Source of the DNA: CAYJIX01 sp964370375
Lineage (GTDB): Bacteria; Desulfobacterota; Desulfovibrionia; Desulfovibrionales; Desulfovibrionaceae
Length of the DNA: 64,000 nucleotides
Reading direction: 5' to 3'
NCBI GenBank assembly: GCA_964370375.1
Contig: CAYJIX010000004.1
Span: 1-64,000, forward strand
Both the position numbers and the translations under genes were made by a program. Below the pieces are notes generated by a model that did no database searches, had not been told where the DNA came from, and was given only the letters and a program-made list of their open reading frames with translations. Within the stretch, counting starts at the first letter, position 1. Each line of letters starts with the position of its first letter. Positions 9,309 through 16,849 of this stretch are shown here, piece after piece.

Positions 9309-10244
9309 TTATTTTGCAGCTGTCGCATCAATAATGGCTTTCACCGTTGTTTCTAATGATGGGAAGGTGATGCCAAGCTCTTCTTTAATGCGCGTGTCAT
9401 CAGGCCAAGTGATAAGGGTATGGTCTTTGCCGTCTTCTGTGAAGGTGATGTCCGCATCGGGGATAAAACGCTTCACCGTGTCGCAAATTTCACCCAAAGT
9501 GGTCACATGACCGCCTGTGTTGTAGGCTGCATGCGACAGCTTTTCTTTACAAGCAAGGCCTGCCATGACCCGTGCCGTGTCTTCGGCATACTGCACACAA
9601 ACAGGCATAGATCGCCTAAAGGGCACAACAACAGATTTGCCTTGCGGTGGCCAATGGATGATTCTGGCAATGGTGGCGGTGCGTCCGCTCTCCCTACCCG
9701 GTGCCAAAATGATGCAAGGCCGTGCAGATATTAGCTCAAGGTCGTATTTTTCAGCATACCTAAGGGCAAATTGTTCGTTCATGACCTTGGTTGCAGCATA
9801 TATGCGTGAAATGTTCCAGGACGGGCAGCTATCATCCTCGTTGACAGGGCGGTCTCCATAATAGCTTTGCGAATCACCGTACACCGCAACTGAGCTGGCA
9901 TAGACAACTCGGCGAACACCCATAAGGCGCGCAGCTTCAAAAATATTGGCAATGCCCACAACATTGACCGTGGCAGACCCGTACAAATGCTCGCTTGTGG
10001 GCGTGGACATTAAATAGGCAAGGTTGATGATGGTGTCAGGCTTTTCTTGAGCAATAATATCCAACAAGGTTTGCAAATTGCTCATGTCCCCTTGATAAAT
10101 TGGTACATCAGCTCCTTTTAGCGTTTGCAAAGCTTCCCTGTTGGGCATGTAATCCATGCAGGCCACATGCTCGTTTGCCGCAAGCAATTGCCGCATGATA
10201 GCTATACCAATGGTGCCTGTTCCTCCTAGCAGTAAATGCCGCAT
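9309..10244 (-). CDS. NAD-dependent epimerase/dehydratase family protein
   Basis: A 311-residue extended short-chain dehydrogenase. The nucleotide-binding motif GGTGTIG is at residues 7-13, and the catalytic Ser and YxxxK are seen in YASSVAVYGD and YAATK. The start at 10244 is chosen because AAGGAGAG lies just upstream and the Rossmann fold begins at once (MRHLLLGGTGTIG). An in-frame extension to 10535 adds about 97 residues with no domain features. It is the first gene of the cluster with TRAP dctPQM and MmgE/PrpD, so it probably oxidises or isomerises the imported substrate or a sugar-acid derived from it. The specific reaction is not known. Confidence 0.9.
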   Translation of the reverse strand: MRHLLLGGTGTIGIAIMRQLLAANEHVACMDYMPNREALQTLKGADVPIYQGDMSNLQTLLDIIAQEKPDTIINLAYLMSTPTSEHLYGSATVNVVGIANIFEAARLMGVRRVVYASSVAVYGDSQSYYGDRPVNEDDSCPSWNISRIYAATKVMNEQFALRYAEKYDLELISARPCIILAPGRESGRTATIARIIHWPPQGKSVVVPFRRSMPVCVQYAEDTARVMAGLACKEKLSHAAYNTGGHVTTLGEICDTVKRFIPDADITFTEDGKDHTLITWPDDTRIKEELGITFPSLETTVKAIIDATAAK

Positions 10245-10743
10245 ACTCTCTCCTTCATGATGCAAAGTTTTTATGAAAAGGCTACCTACAATGCATACAA
10301 AGCGTGTATCATGTGGGTTTTTATAAGTTTTTTTAAGCAAACGGTTAAGAATTGTGCAGCACGGTCGGCCCAATTCGCTAGAGCTTTCTATGTTTTTGGT
10401 GGTTTTATTTTTAGACCAGAAAAAAATATATGTCAAGGTGTCTGCGAAATTTTGCATCACCATTTTTGGTGCTAAAACGAGTTGTGCAACTGATACAAAG
10501 GGGAAAAGCTGTCCAGCGCTGAAAACTGAATCCATACCAGCCGTCTATAGACAGTAACGTCAGTAGTAGAGTACAATATAGTATGGCAATATGGATTAGG
10601 TGTAGCCTATAGTAAGGCAACATATGTCAAGCTAAGAGCAAGTGATACATCAATGCGGATGTTTTATTCGTGATTGTTGGTGTTTTGGTAACAAAAAATG
10701 TGCCACAAATGTGCCACATAAAAAATGAAAGGCAGGAGAAGAT
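10245..10743. promoter_or_regulatory. Divergent control region between epimerase cluster and trmO-like gene
   Basis: About 500 bp without a gene, lying between the minus-strand catabolic cluster and the plus-strand trmO-like gene. It must contain both promoters. Two direct repeats, ATAGTATGGCAATATG (10578-10593) and ATAGTAAGGCAACATATG (10609-10626), start 31 bp apart, three helical turns. A second tandem repeat AATGTGCCACA occurs twice head to tail at 10697-10707 and 10708-10718, close to the trmO start. I could not assign clear -35/-10 pairs. Confidence 0.5.
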
Positions 10744-11130
10744 ATGTTAACGTTTATTGGAGAAATTATAACTCCCTATAAAAATGTTGAAGATTGTCCA
10801 CAAAATATTAATAAAAACGGCCCTGTATGCACATTGTTATTATATAAAGAGTACCAAGCCGGCTTAAAATGCTTACAAAAAGGTGATAAAATCCTTATTT
10901 TATATTGGCTGGGTTTGTCCAAGGATGCACCCATGGAGCAAGTATCTCGTCATGATGGCAGTGTAAAGGGTGTTTTTGCGTTGCGTTCTCCGCATCGCCC
11001 AAACCCTATAGGTGTTGCTATAGTTACAATTGAAAGTATTATTGAAAATGCTATAGAAGTGATAGGGTTAGACTGTGTTAATGGGACTAAACTATTGGAT
11101 ATCAAGCCTGCAGTCATGGATGAAAAATAA
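10744..11130 (+). CDS. trmO: TrmO/TsaA-family tRNA methyltransferase-like protein
   Basis: A 128-residue protein of the TsaA-like fold. The family signature GVFALRSPHRPNPIG is at about residues 79-93, and the C-terminal GTKLLDIKP block follows. In E. coli TrmO methylates N6-threonylcarbamoyladenosine-37 in some tRNAs using S-adenosylmethionine. This copy is the short form (E. coli TrmO is about 235 residues and has a C-terminal extension). Short archaeal and bacterial members also exist, some thought to act in metal or corrinoid-related methyl transfer, so the substrate is not certain. AGGAG is well placed before the ATG. Confidence 0.85.
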   Translation: MLTFIGEIITPYKNVEDCPQNINKNGPVCTLLLYKEYQAGLKCLQKGDKILILYWLGLSKDAPMEQVSRHDGSVKGVFALRSPHRPNPIGVAIVTIESIIENAIEVIGLDCVNGTKLLDIKPAVMDEK

Positions 11131-11239
11131 AACCTTTGTGCAAATAGTATAGCATGAAGAAAAATTTATGAATCAATACTATAGATGTCATACAAGATGT
11201 ATGTTTGTTTATTGGTTCAAAGCTTTGTAAGGAGTAATG

Positions 11240-11578
11240 ATGGAGACTACATTGAATATTTTATGGATCAATGACAACCCAATTACAGCAAAACTTATGG
11301 TTTTTATGTATGCTACCAATGCGCTGCGTAAAGCATGGTGGACAAACGTGCACATCGTTGTTTGGGGAGCCACGGCAAAGCTTTTGGCAGAAAATACTGA
11401 AATACAAGAGCTTGTAAAGATTTTTCAAGCAGAAGGCGGTATGGTGACCGCCTGTAAGGCATGTGCAGATCAGCTTGGTGTTGCAGGTGTGTTAGAATCG
11501 CTTGATGTGGAAGTAAGCTATACAGGCGAACTTTTAACCCATATGATAAAAGGTGAAGATAAGCTTATTACGTTGTAG
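11240..11578 (+). CDS. DsrE-family protein
   Basis: A small 112-residue protein of the DsrE/DsrF-like fold. It opens with METTLNILWINDNP and carries a conserved-looking cysteine pair in VTACKACADQLG (about residues 72-83), the place where DsrE-type proteins hold their sulfur-accepting cysteine. Members act in sulfur relay or as small cytoplasmic redox proteins, which suits a sulfur-metabolising host. An ATG also occurs at 11237. I prefer 11240 because AAGGAG (11229-11234) is then at normal spacing. It follows the trmO-like gene by about 110 bp and may be a separate unit. Confidence 0.82.
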   Translation: METTLNILWINDNPITAKLMVFMYATNALRKAWWTNVHIVVWGATAKLLAENTEIQELVKIFQAEGGMVTACKACADQLGVAGVLESLDVEVSYTGELLTHMIKGEDKLITL

Positions 11579-11661
11579 ACATAGGCGCAAAAATTGGTTT
11601 TTATACTAGATAATCATCAAACAACATCGTTTTACATTAAAACAGCACATTGCCATATCGT

Positions 11662-13794
11662 TCAATACATTTCATTTTGCAAACGCACATAATCTATTTT
11701 ACCTGTAGCAAGTAAAGGAATCGTGTTTGCCACATGAATGATTTTAGGGACAGACAATTCGCTTATGCCGTTATTTTTGGCGTATTCCACAATGTCCATT
11801 CTTTGCGCCTTTGTATAGTCGGTGATAAGAATAATGGCTTCGCCCTTTTTCTCATCAGGTATTTGGATGACAGCATGATTATACCCTTGCCAAAGCTTGG
11901 CAATGTATGCTTCAACTGCGGTTAGAGAAACCATTTCACCGGCAATTTTTGCAAAGCGTTTTGCGCGTCCTGTAATGGTTATATAGCCTTCTTCATCTAT
12001 TTCTACAATATCTCCGGTGTCATAGTATGCATCGTCAACAGGAACCAAAACGCCCGGATTTTCAGCAAAAAGATAACCTTGCATGATGTTTGGCCCCTTT
12101 ACCAGAAGGCGACCGCCTTTTTCGATGCCTTCAACCTTTTGTAATGTATAGGTGATGGAGGGTAAAAAACGACCCACCGTGCCCGTTTTATGGCGCATGG
12201 GGGTGTTCAGGGCAAGTACAGGCGCTGTTTCTGTGGTGCCGTACCCTTCAAAAAGTCGCACGCCAAATTTTTCTGCCCATAGGGTGCGCGTGGTGTCTTT
12301 GAGTTTTTCTGCCCCTGCAAAGGCATAACGCAAAGCATAAAAATCATAGGGATGCGCAAACTTTGCATACGCAGCAAGAAAGGTGTCTGTACCAAACATG
12401 ATTGTTGCATTACTGTCATACACAAGCTCGGGTACCGTTCTGTAATGTAAAGGCGATGGGTAAAGAACAACTTTCATGCCATAAAGGAGCGGCAATAACG
12501 TACCAGCTGTCAAACCAAAGGAATGAAACAGCGGCAAAGCATTAAAAATGCAATCTTTTGCGTTACAATCAATGCTTGCAAGAATTTGACAAACGTTTGC
12601 CTGAATATTTTCATGGCTTAGCACAACGCCTTTTGGCGTGCCTTCAGAACCGGATGTAAAAAGGATGACGGCAGGATCTGTAGGGGCAATGCCTGCATGT
12701 TTTTTATGCCATATTTTTGGAAAATAGCTTGTAACAACAGCTCGTATTTTTTCAATATACGTAATTTCTTTGGCAATGTCCTCAAGGTATTGGATGCGAA
12801 TATTTTCATGCTCCATGGCCTGTATCATGTTTGTCAGTTTGGCCATGTCCACAAATTTTTTTGACGTCAACACTGTTGCAATATTTGCAGCTTTGCAGGC
12901 CGCAAGCATGTTTTGTTCACCGCTAGAAAAATTAAGCATTGCCGGAACTCTACCGCCAATTTGTACAGCAAAAAACGTAACGACTGCTCCCACAACATTG
13001 GGCAGCAAAACACCAACATTGTCATGCTTGTGTGTGCGTTTGCACACATGTGGCGCAAGAGCGAAGCAGTGCGTTATAAGTTTTCCATAGCTAAGGGGCT
13101 TTCGCGTAATATCGTCCAGGATACAGTGCTGTCTTCCATGGATGCGTGCTTGCTCCAGTAAGGATTGAAAAAGTGTTTTTTTATAGTCAGATGATGCAAA
13201 AAACAAGTTTGTCATCAAATCTTCAAGCTTTTTACCAGCTGCCTTTATGCGCCGGCTCCCTTTAAGGTGCTCGGCTAGGATAAAGTCTGTGGGGGGCAAA
13301 ATAGTAAGCGTGATTTTAGGAAAAAGGCGGCGGCGAACCGTGCCCTTAAGGCGTGAAAAAAGCGAATATTGCGCCCCATCAATACGGATGGGCAGGATTT
13401 TTGCGCCGGATTTATCGGCAATCATGGCAGAGCCTTTGTAAATTTTCATCATGGAGCCGGTGACAGTGATTCTTCCTTCCGGAAAGATGACGCATTTTTT
13501 ATCTTTACGAATTTCAGATATGATGGCGCGCGTGGCCATGGGATTTGTGGGGTCAACACAAAATGTATCCACAAAAGCAAAGAATGGTTTAAAATACCAA
13601 CGTGTTGTGATAAATGTGTTCACTGCAAACATGGGCTTTTCAGGTAAAAAGACACCAAGCAATAAAGCGTCCAAAAAGGATTGATGGTTTGCAATAATAA
13701 GCACTCGATTTCCGGCTTTATAAAAATGTTCAAGGCCGCTTACTTCCACCCTAAAAAGCACGGTCAAGATAAAGGCAATCAATTTTTCAAGCAT
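11662..13794 (-). CDS. aas: Bifunctional acyltransferase / acyl-ACP synthetase (Aas type)
   Basis: A 710-residue fusion. Residues about 1-200 are a PlsC-type 1-acylglycerol acyltransferase with the NHQSFLD and FPEGRIT motifs. Residues about 215-710 are an AMP-binding acyl-activating enzyme with LFTSGSEGTPKGVVLSH, YGTTETAP and a C-terminal GKID lysine. In E. coli Aas re-acylates 2-acyl-lysophosphatidylethanolamine at the inner membrane using acyl-ACP made by its own synthetase half. The gene overlaps lplT by 8 bp, the same partnership as E. coli lplT-aas, which supports the role. AGGAG precedes the ATG. Confidence 0.93.
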   Translation of the reverse strand: MLEKLIAFILTVLFRVEVSGLEHFYKAGNRVLIIANHQSFLDALLLGVFLPEKPMFAVNTFITTRWYFKPFFAFVDTFCVDPTNPMATRAIISEIRKDKKCVIFPEGRITVTGSMMKIYKGSAMIADKSGAKILPIRIDGAQYSLFSRLKGTVRRRLFPKITLTILPPTDFILAEHLKGSRRIKAAGKKLEDLMTNLFFASSDYKKTLFQSLLEQARIHGRQHCILDDITRKPLSYGKLITHCFALAPHVCKRTHKHDNVGVLLPNVVGAVVTFFAVQIGGRVPAMLNFSSGEQNMLAACKAANIATVLTSKKFVDMAKLTNMIQAMEHENIRIQYLEDIAKEITYIEKIRAVVTSYFPKIWHKKHAGIAPTDPAVILFTSGSEGTPKGVVLSHENIQANVCQILASIDCNAKDCIFNALPLFHSFGLTAGTLLPLLYGMKVVLYPSPLHYRTVPELVYDSNATIMFGTDTFLAAYAKFAHPYDFYALRYAFAGAEKLKDTTRTLWAEKFGVRLFEGYGTTETAPVLALNTPMRHKTGTVGRFLPSITYTLQKVEGIEKGGRLLVKGPNIMQGYLFAENPGVLVPVDDAYYDTGDIVEIDEEGYITITGRAKRFAKIAGEMVSLTAVEAYIAKLWQGYNHAVIQIPDEKKGEAIILITDYTKAQRMDIVEYAKNNGISELSVPKIIHVANTIPLLATGKIDYVRLQNEMY

Positions 13795-15106
13795 GTTTTT
13801 TACTCCTTTTCATGGCAATAGCTACATAGGCATGGATAAGTCCATTTATAATACCAACAATAAAAAATATGGATATTGTTGATAAAGCAATGCCAAGCAA
13901 CAGCATGGATGCCAAACTTGCACACACCATAAAAAAAGCATTGACTATATTGTTTCCTGCAATGATTCTAGATATATATTTTTTGTCTGCATTATGCTGC
14001 ATTATGGCATACAAAGGCACAATATAAATGCCGCCACTAACTGAAAGTAAAAGAATACTTAGGCAAATAACATAGCTCCATATGTCGGTAGCAAAAAAAT
14101 CTATAATTCCAATATCTGCGCTGATTGCTTTTACTTGAAGCAGGGCAGGGCTTTTTACATACATTAACGAAGCAATGCACAATAAAAAAATAGAAGCCGA
14201 CATGCCAAATGCAGAAGTAGTTACAAACTTTGTACTTATTTTTCCTTTAATCATGATGTTGCATAAAAAAGAACCAAGGCCAATCCCCAGTGAAAAAATG
14301 GTCATATAAAGGGTAACAAGAAATTCATTGCCACCTATGACATAGGAGGTATAGAGCGGAAAAAGGCTTATAAACATCATGCCAATGAACCAAAACCATG
14401 AAATGCCAAGGACAGTGTGCCAGATACGACTGTCTTTTTGCGTGTAGCCAATGATTTTTTGGGTTTCGCGTATGATATTCCAGCGAAGTTGGGACTTGGT
14501 GTCTTGAACGCAAGATTCTGGTATAAAAAAGGAAGAAGCATAGCCAATTATGGAAAAAGCAACCAGAAAAAGCGCAAGCAAGGACGTGCCATAAGGCAGG
14601 GCAATGACTATGCCCCCAAACATGGTACCTAATAAAATGGAAAGAAAGGTTGCTCCTTCAATCCAAGCATTCCCTGCAATAAGTTCTTCCTTTTTAAGAT
14701 GTTCCGGTAAAAGGCTATATTTGATGGGGCCAAAAAAGGTGGATTGAACCCCCATAAGGAAAAGCACAATGAGTAGGCCGCCGATACTTTTTGTAAAAAA
14801 GAACAACCCGCACAAAAGCATGAGCACAATTTCAACACATTTTATTTTTCGTGTGAGCCAAGCTTTTTCATAGGTATCAGCCAGCTGCCCTGCTGTTGCA
14901 GAAAATAAAAAGAAGGGCAAGATAAAAATTCCCCCTGCAAGAGCCACCATAAAGGATGCATCAAAACCGTGGTACGTGCCCACATCATAGGTAAACCACA
15001 CAAGAAAGGCGTTTTTAAAGGCGTTGTCGTTGAATGCACCAAAAAATTGTGTAACGCACAATGGCAAAAAACGCTTTGATGTAAATAAAGATTGCTTTGG
15101 CAACAT
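13787..15106 (-). CDS. lplT: Lysophospholipid transporter LplT-like MFS protein
   Basis: A 439-residue major-facilitator protein with about 12 hydrophobic segments. It begins FLPLCVTQFFGAFNDNAFKN, the typical N-terminus of LplT and related fused transporter-acyltransferases. LplT flips lysophospholipids across the inner membrane to the acyltransferase. The 8-bp overlap with aas and the shared strand show one operon. The start has AAAGGAA at good spacing. The TetR gene lies 92 bp upstream in the same direction and is the likely regulator. Confidence 0.9.
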   Translation of the reverse strand: MLPKQSLFTSKRFLPLCVTQFFGAFNDNAFKNAFLVWFTYDVGTYHGFDASFMVALAGGIFILPFFLFSATAGQLADTYEKAWLTRKIKCVEIVLMLLCGLFFFTKSIGGLLIVLFLMGVQSTFFGPIKYSLLPEHLKKEELIAGNAWIEGATFLSILLGTMFGGIVIALPYGTSLLALFLVAFSIIGYASSFFIPESCVQDTKSQLRWNIIRETQKIIGYTQKDSRIWHTVLGISWFWFIGMMFISLFPLYTSYVIGGNEFLVTLYMTIFSLGIGLGSFLCNIMIKGKISTKFVTTSAFGMSASIFLLCIASLMYVKSPALLQVKAISADIGIIDFFATDIWSYVICLSILLLSVSGGIYIVPLYAIMQHNADKKYISRIIAGNNIVNAFFMVCASLASMLLLGIALSTISIFFIVGIINGLIHAYVAIAMKRSKKHA

Positions 15107-15198
15107 ATCTATTCCTTTATAGTGCAGATCACAACAATATGAATATGTTAAAAATCATCAAGTGGTATGTATCTTAAATATCTGTGCTTACAAATTGT

Positions 15199-15807
15199 TT
15201 AGGATTTGTTAAAGCGTTCAAGGCCTTTCATATAATATTCAATAAGATTGCTTGAAAGTGCTAGAAGAGTCGGAACAGAACCCTCGTCAAGTTTTCCTGT
15301 AAGTCCCAATTGGCAAATGCCATGCACACCGGCCCATAGAATTTGTGCGGTCTGTTCTGCTTTTTTTATGTCGCTGGCAAAAAAGGGGAGGAGCGGTTCT
15401 TCGATAAGAGAGTATAAACCCTTCATTTTGTTGCTATACCATTCAGGCAAGGGCATGTTTTGAGGAAGCGAATGCTCAAAAAGTGCAGACCAGCAATGAT
15501 AGTTTGCATCAGCAAAATGGATGTACGATGTGGCAAGGTTTATCAAGGCAGTTGAGGCAGGTGCTTTTGCCTTTTTATTCTTTACCAGGTGTGCGTGCAT
15601 ATCATCTAAGGTTTTGGCGTTGATGCACAAAATGAGCTGGTCATGGTTTTCAAAAATATTATATATGGTGCCAATGGTATAGCCAATGCCTTTTGCAACT
15701 TTTCGTGCGCTGAATTTGCTAAAACCGTCTTCTGCAAGAATGGCTTTTCCTGCTACTATGGCCATTTCGCGCAATTGATCATGGGTGTGTTCGTTTCTGC
15801 GGGCCAT
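15199..15807 (-). CDS. TetR-family transcriptional regulator
   Basis: A 202-residue repressor-type protein. The N-terminal helix-turn-helix lies at about residues 28-50 (FSKFSARKVAKGIGYTIGTI, then YNIFENHDQLI). The remainder is a helical ligand-binding domain of the WHG type. It reads into lplT-aas (92 bp downstream, same strand), so it probably controls phospholipid repair genes in response to a lipid or membrane-active compound. AAGGATAA precedes the ATG. Its own upstream region has paired inverted sites (15839-15854 and 15879-15894) at a promoter, pointing to autoregulation. The inducer is unknown. Confidence 0.92.
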   Translation of the reverse strand: MARRNEHTHDQLREMAIVAGKAILAEDGFSKFSARKVAKGIGYTIGTIYNIFENHDQLILCINAKTLDDMHAHLVKNKKAKAPASTALINLATSYIHFADANYHCWSALFEHSLPQNMPLPEWYSNKMKGLYSLIEEPLLPFFASDIKKAEQTAQILWAGVHGICQLGLTGKLDEGSVPTLLALSSNLIEYYMKGLERFNKS

Positions 15808-15951
15808 GGATTATCCTTGATTGTGCGATTTGAGGTTGTAATTAAGCAGTGTTTAATTGCAGGTCTTTTTCTATTTTGAACACTGTATAATTAAGGCTTG
15901 CACTTGTCAAGAGAAAACATACAAAGAAAACGCAGCGACACGCTATAACAA
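15808..15951 (-). promoter_or_regulatory. tetR promoter with paired operator-like sites
   Basis: Read on the minus strand, a perfect TTGACA box (about 15903-15908) is followed 15 bp later by TATACA. Two near-identical sequences of the form TAATTAnnCAGTGTT lie here in opposite orientation, at 15839-15854 and 15879-15894 (complement). The second covers the -10 region. The first also forms an AATTAA...TTAATT palindrome. This arrangement fits autorepression by the TetR protein. The site identity is inference. Confidence 0.5.
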
Positions 15952-15987
15952 AAACATCCTTACCGTAATGTACCGATAAGGATGTTT
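15952..15987 (-). terminator. Rho-independent terminator of the lipoprotein gene
   Basis: A perfect 11-bp stem (aaacatcctta with taaggatgttt) encloses a 14-nt loop. On the minus strand the stem runs into TTTTTG. It lies 140 bp downstream of the lipoprotein stop codon and ahead of the tetR promoter, so it insulates tetR from read-through. Confidence 0.8.
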
Positions 15988-16127
15988 GTAGTATCACAAA
16001 ATACCATGGCGTTAGGTTTTGCCAACGTAGTATGCACGTTGTTTTAAGGTGTGCTTTGCCTGTAAAAAAATGTTTGTTGTTTTGTTTTTCGCGCAGAAAA
16101 TATTTTTTTAGGTATAGGAACAAAACG

Positions 16128-16541
16128 TTATTGTGTTACCTTTTTAAAGATCACAACTGACAAGGAGTTGCTTTCGCCTAAATTTTTGACATGCAAGGTG
16201 TCGTCGTCAACGACTGTGAAGGTGGCTTTACGCCCGTCCACTTCAATTTGGACGCCGTCACTATTTTCAGAAATAATGTTAAGCTGCCCTTTTTGTTCTA
16301 TTCTTCCGATAGCCATGTTTATTTGCTTTTTTTCGGTGTCAATAAAAACGTACGCGCTTTCAAGCATTGTCATGACGAACATTTTAGCAAATCCTGACCC
16401 CATGTTTTTTTTGTCTTCAGGTGTTTGGAGGGCTTCAATGGTTGCGTTTGCATCGCACTTCCATGCGCCATTGAGTTGGTCAACTTGGTTTGAACAGCCA
16501 ACAATGAGCATCAATGCAAGAAGGGTTATAATCTTTTTCAT
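16128..16541 (-). CDS. Small predicted lipoprotein, function unknown
   Basis: A 137-residue protein with a lipoprotein signal: MKKIITLLALMLIVGC, lipobox LIVGC with the acylated Cys at residue 16. I use the start at 16541, since the reading frame to 16577 would put 12 residues before the signal. The mature part begins LNGAWKCDANATIEAL, resembles small single-domain lipoproteins that start with a GxW segment, and looks beta-rich. No enzyme motif is visible. It is monocistronic, with its own terminator downstream. It is probably anchored in the inner or outer membrane facing the periplasm. Confidence 0.8.
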   Translation of the reverse strand: MKKIITLLALMLIVGCSNQVDQLNGAWKCDANATIEALQTPEDKKNMGSGFAKMFVMTMLESAYVFIDTEKKQINMAIGRIEQKGQLNIISENSDGVQIEVDGRKATFTVVDDDTLHVKNLGESNSLSVVIFKKVTQ

Positions 16542-16849
16542 ACTACCGCCTTTATACTGTTGTAATGGGTTTTGCACCTGATTTTTTTGGGGTCAGGGTA
16601 CTGTGTTATAACACGATATCGTTTTTTGCATGTCTTTTCAAGGCTGTGTTTTGGGTGCCCGTAGAATGTTCATAGCACGTATTGACAACATATTATAGAA
16701 TTTATACAGTATATTTGCTGTTTTGGTTTAGTTTTTCTAGGTTGCGTTGCTAAACAGAGCGTCATTATATACCGCAAAGTATATGAATGGATGAGGCAAT
16801 GTGCCTTGCATAAACACAATTTCTACTTTTCTCTTCGCGCGGAGTCTGT
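16542..16849. promoter_or_regulatory. Divergent region between lipoprotein gene and kinase pair
   Basis: About 308 bp without a gene, carrying the promoters of the lipoprotein (minus) and of the tandem kinases (plus). It contains a perfect 12-bp palindrome GTGTTATAACAC at 16603-16614, a possible operator about 60 bp upstream of the lipoprotein start. No secure -35/-10 was recognised. Confidence 0.45.

Noticed and set aside
15842..16123. A 93-residue minus-strand frame between the lipoprotein gene and tetR
   Set aside because: It crosses a strong terminator (15952-15987) and the tetR promoter, and has no recognisable protein features.
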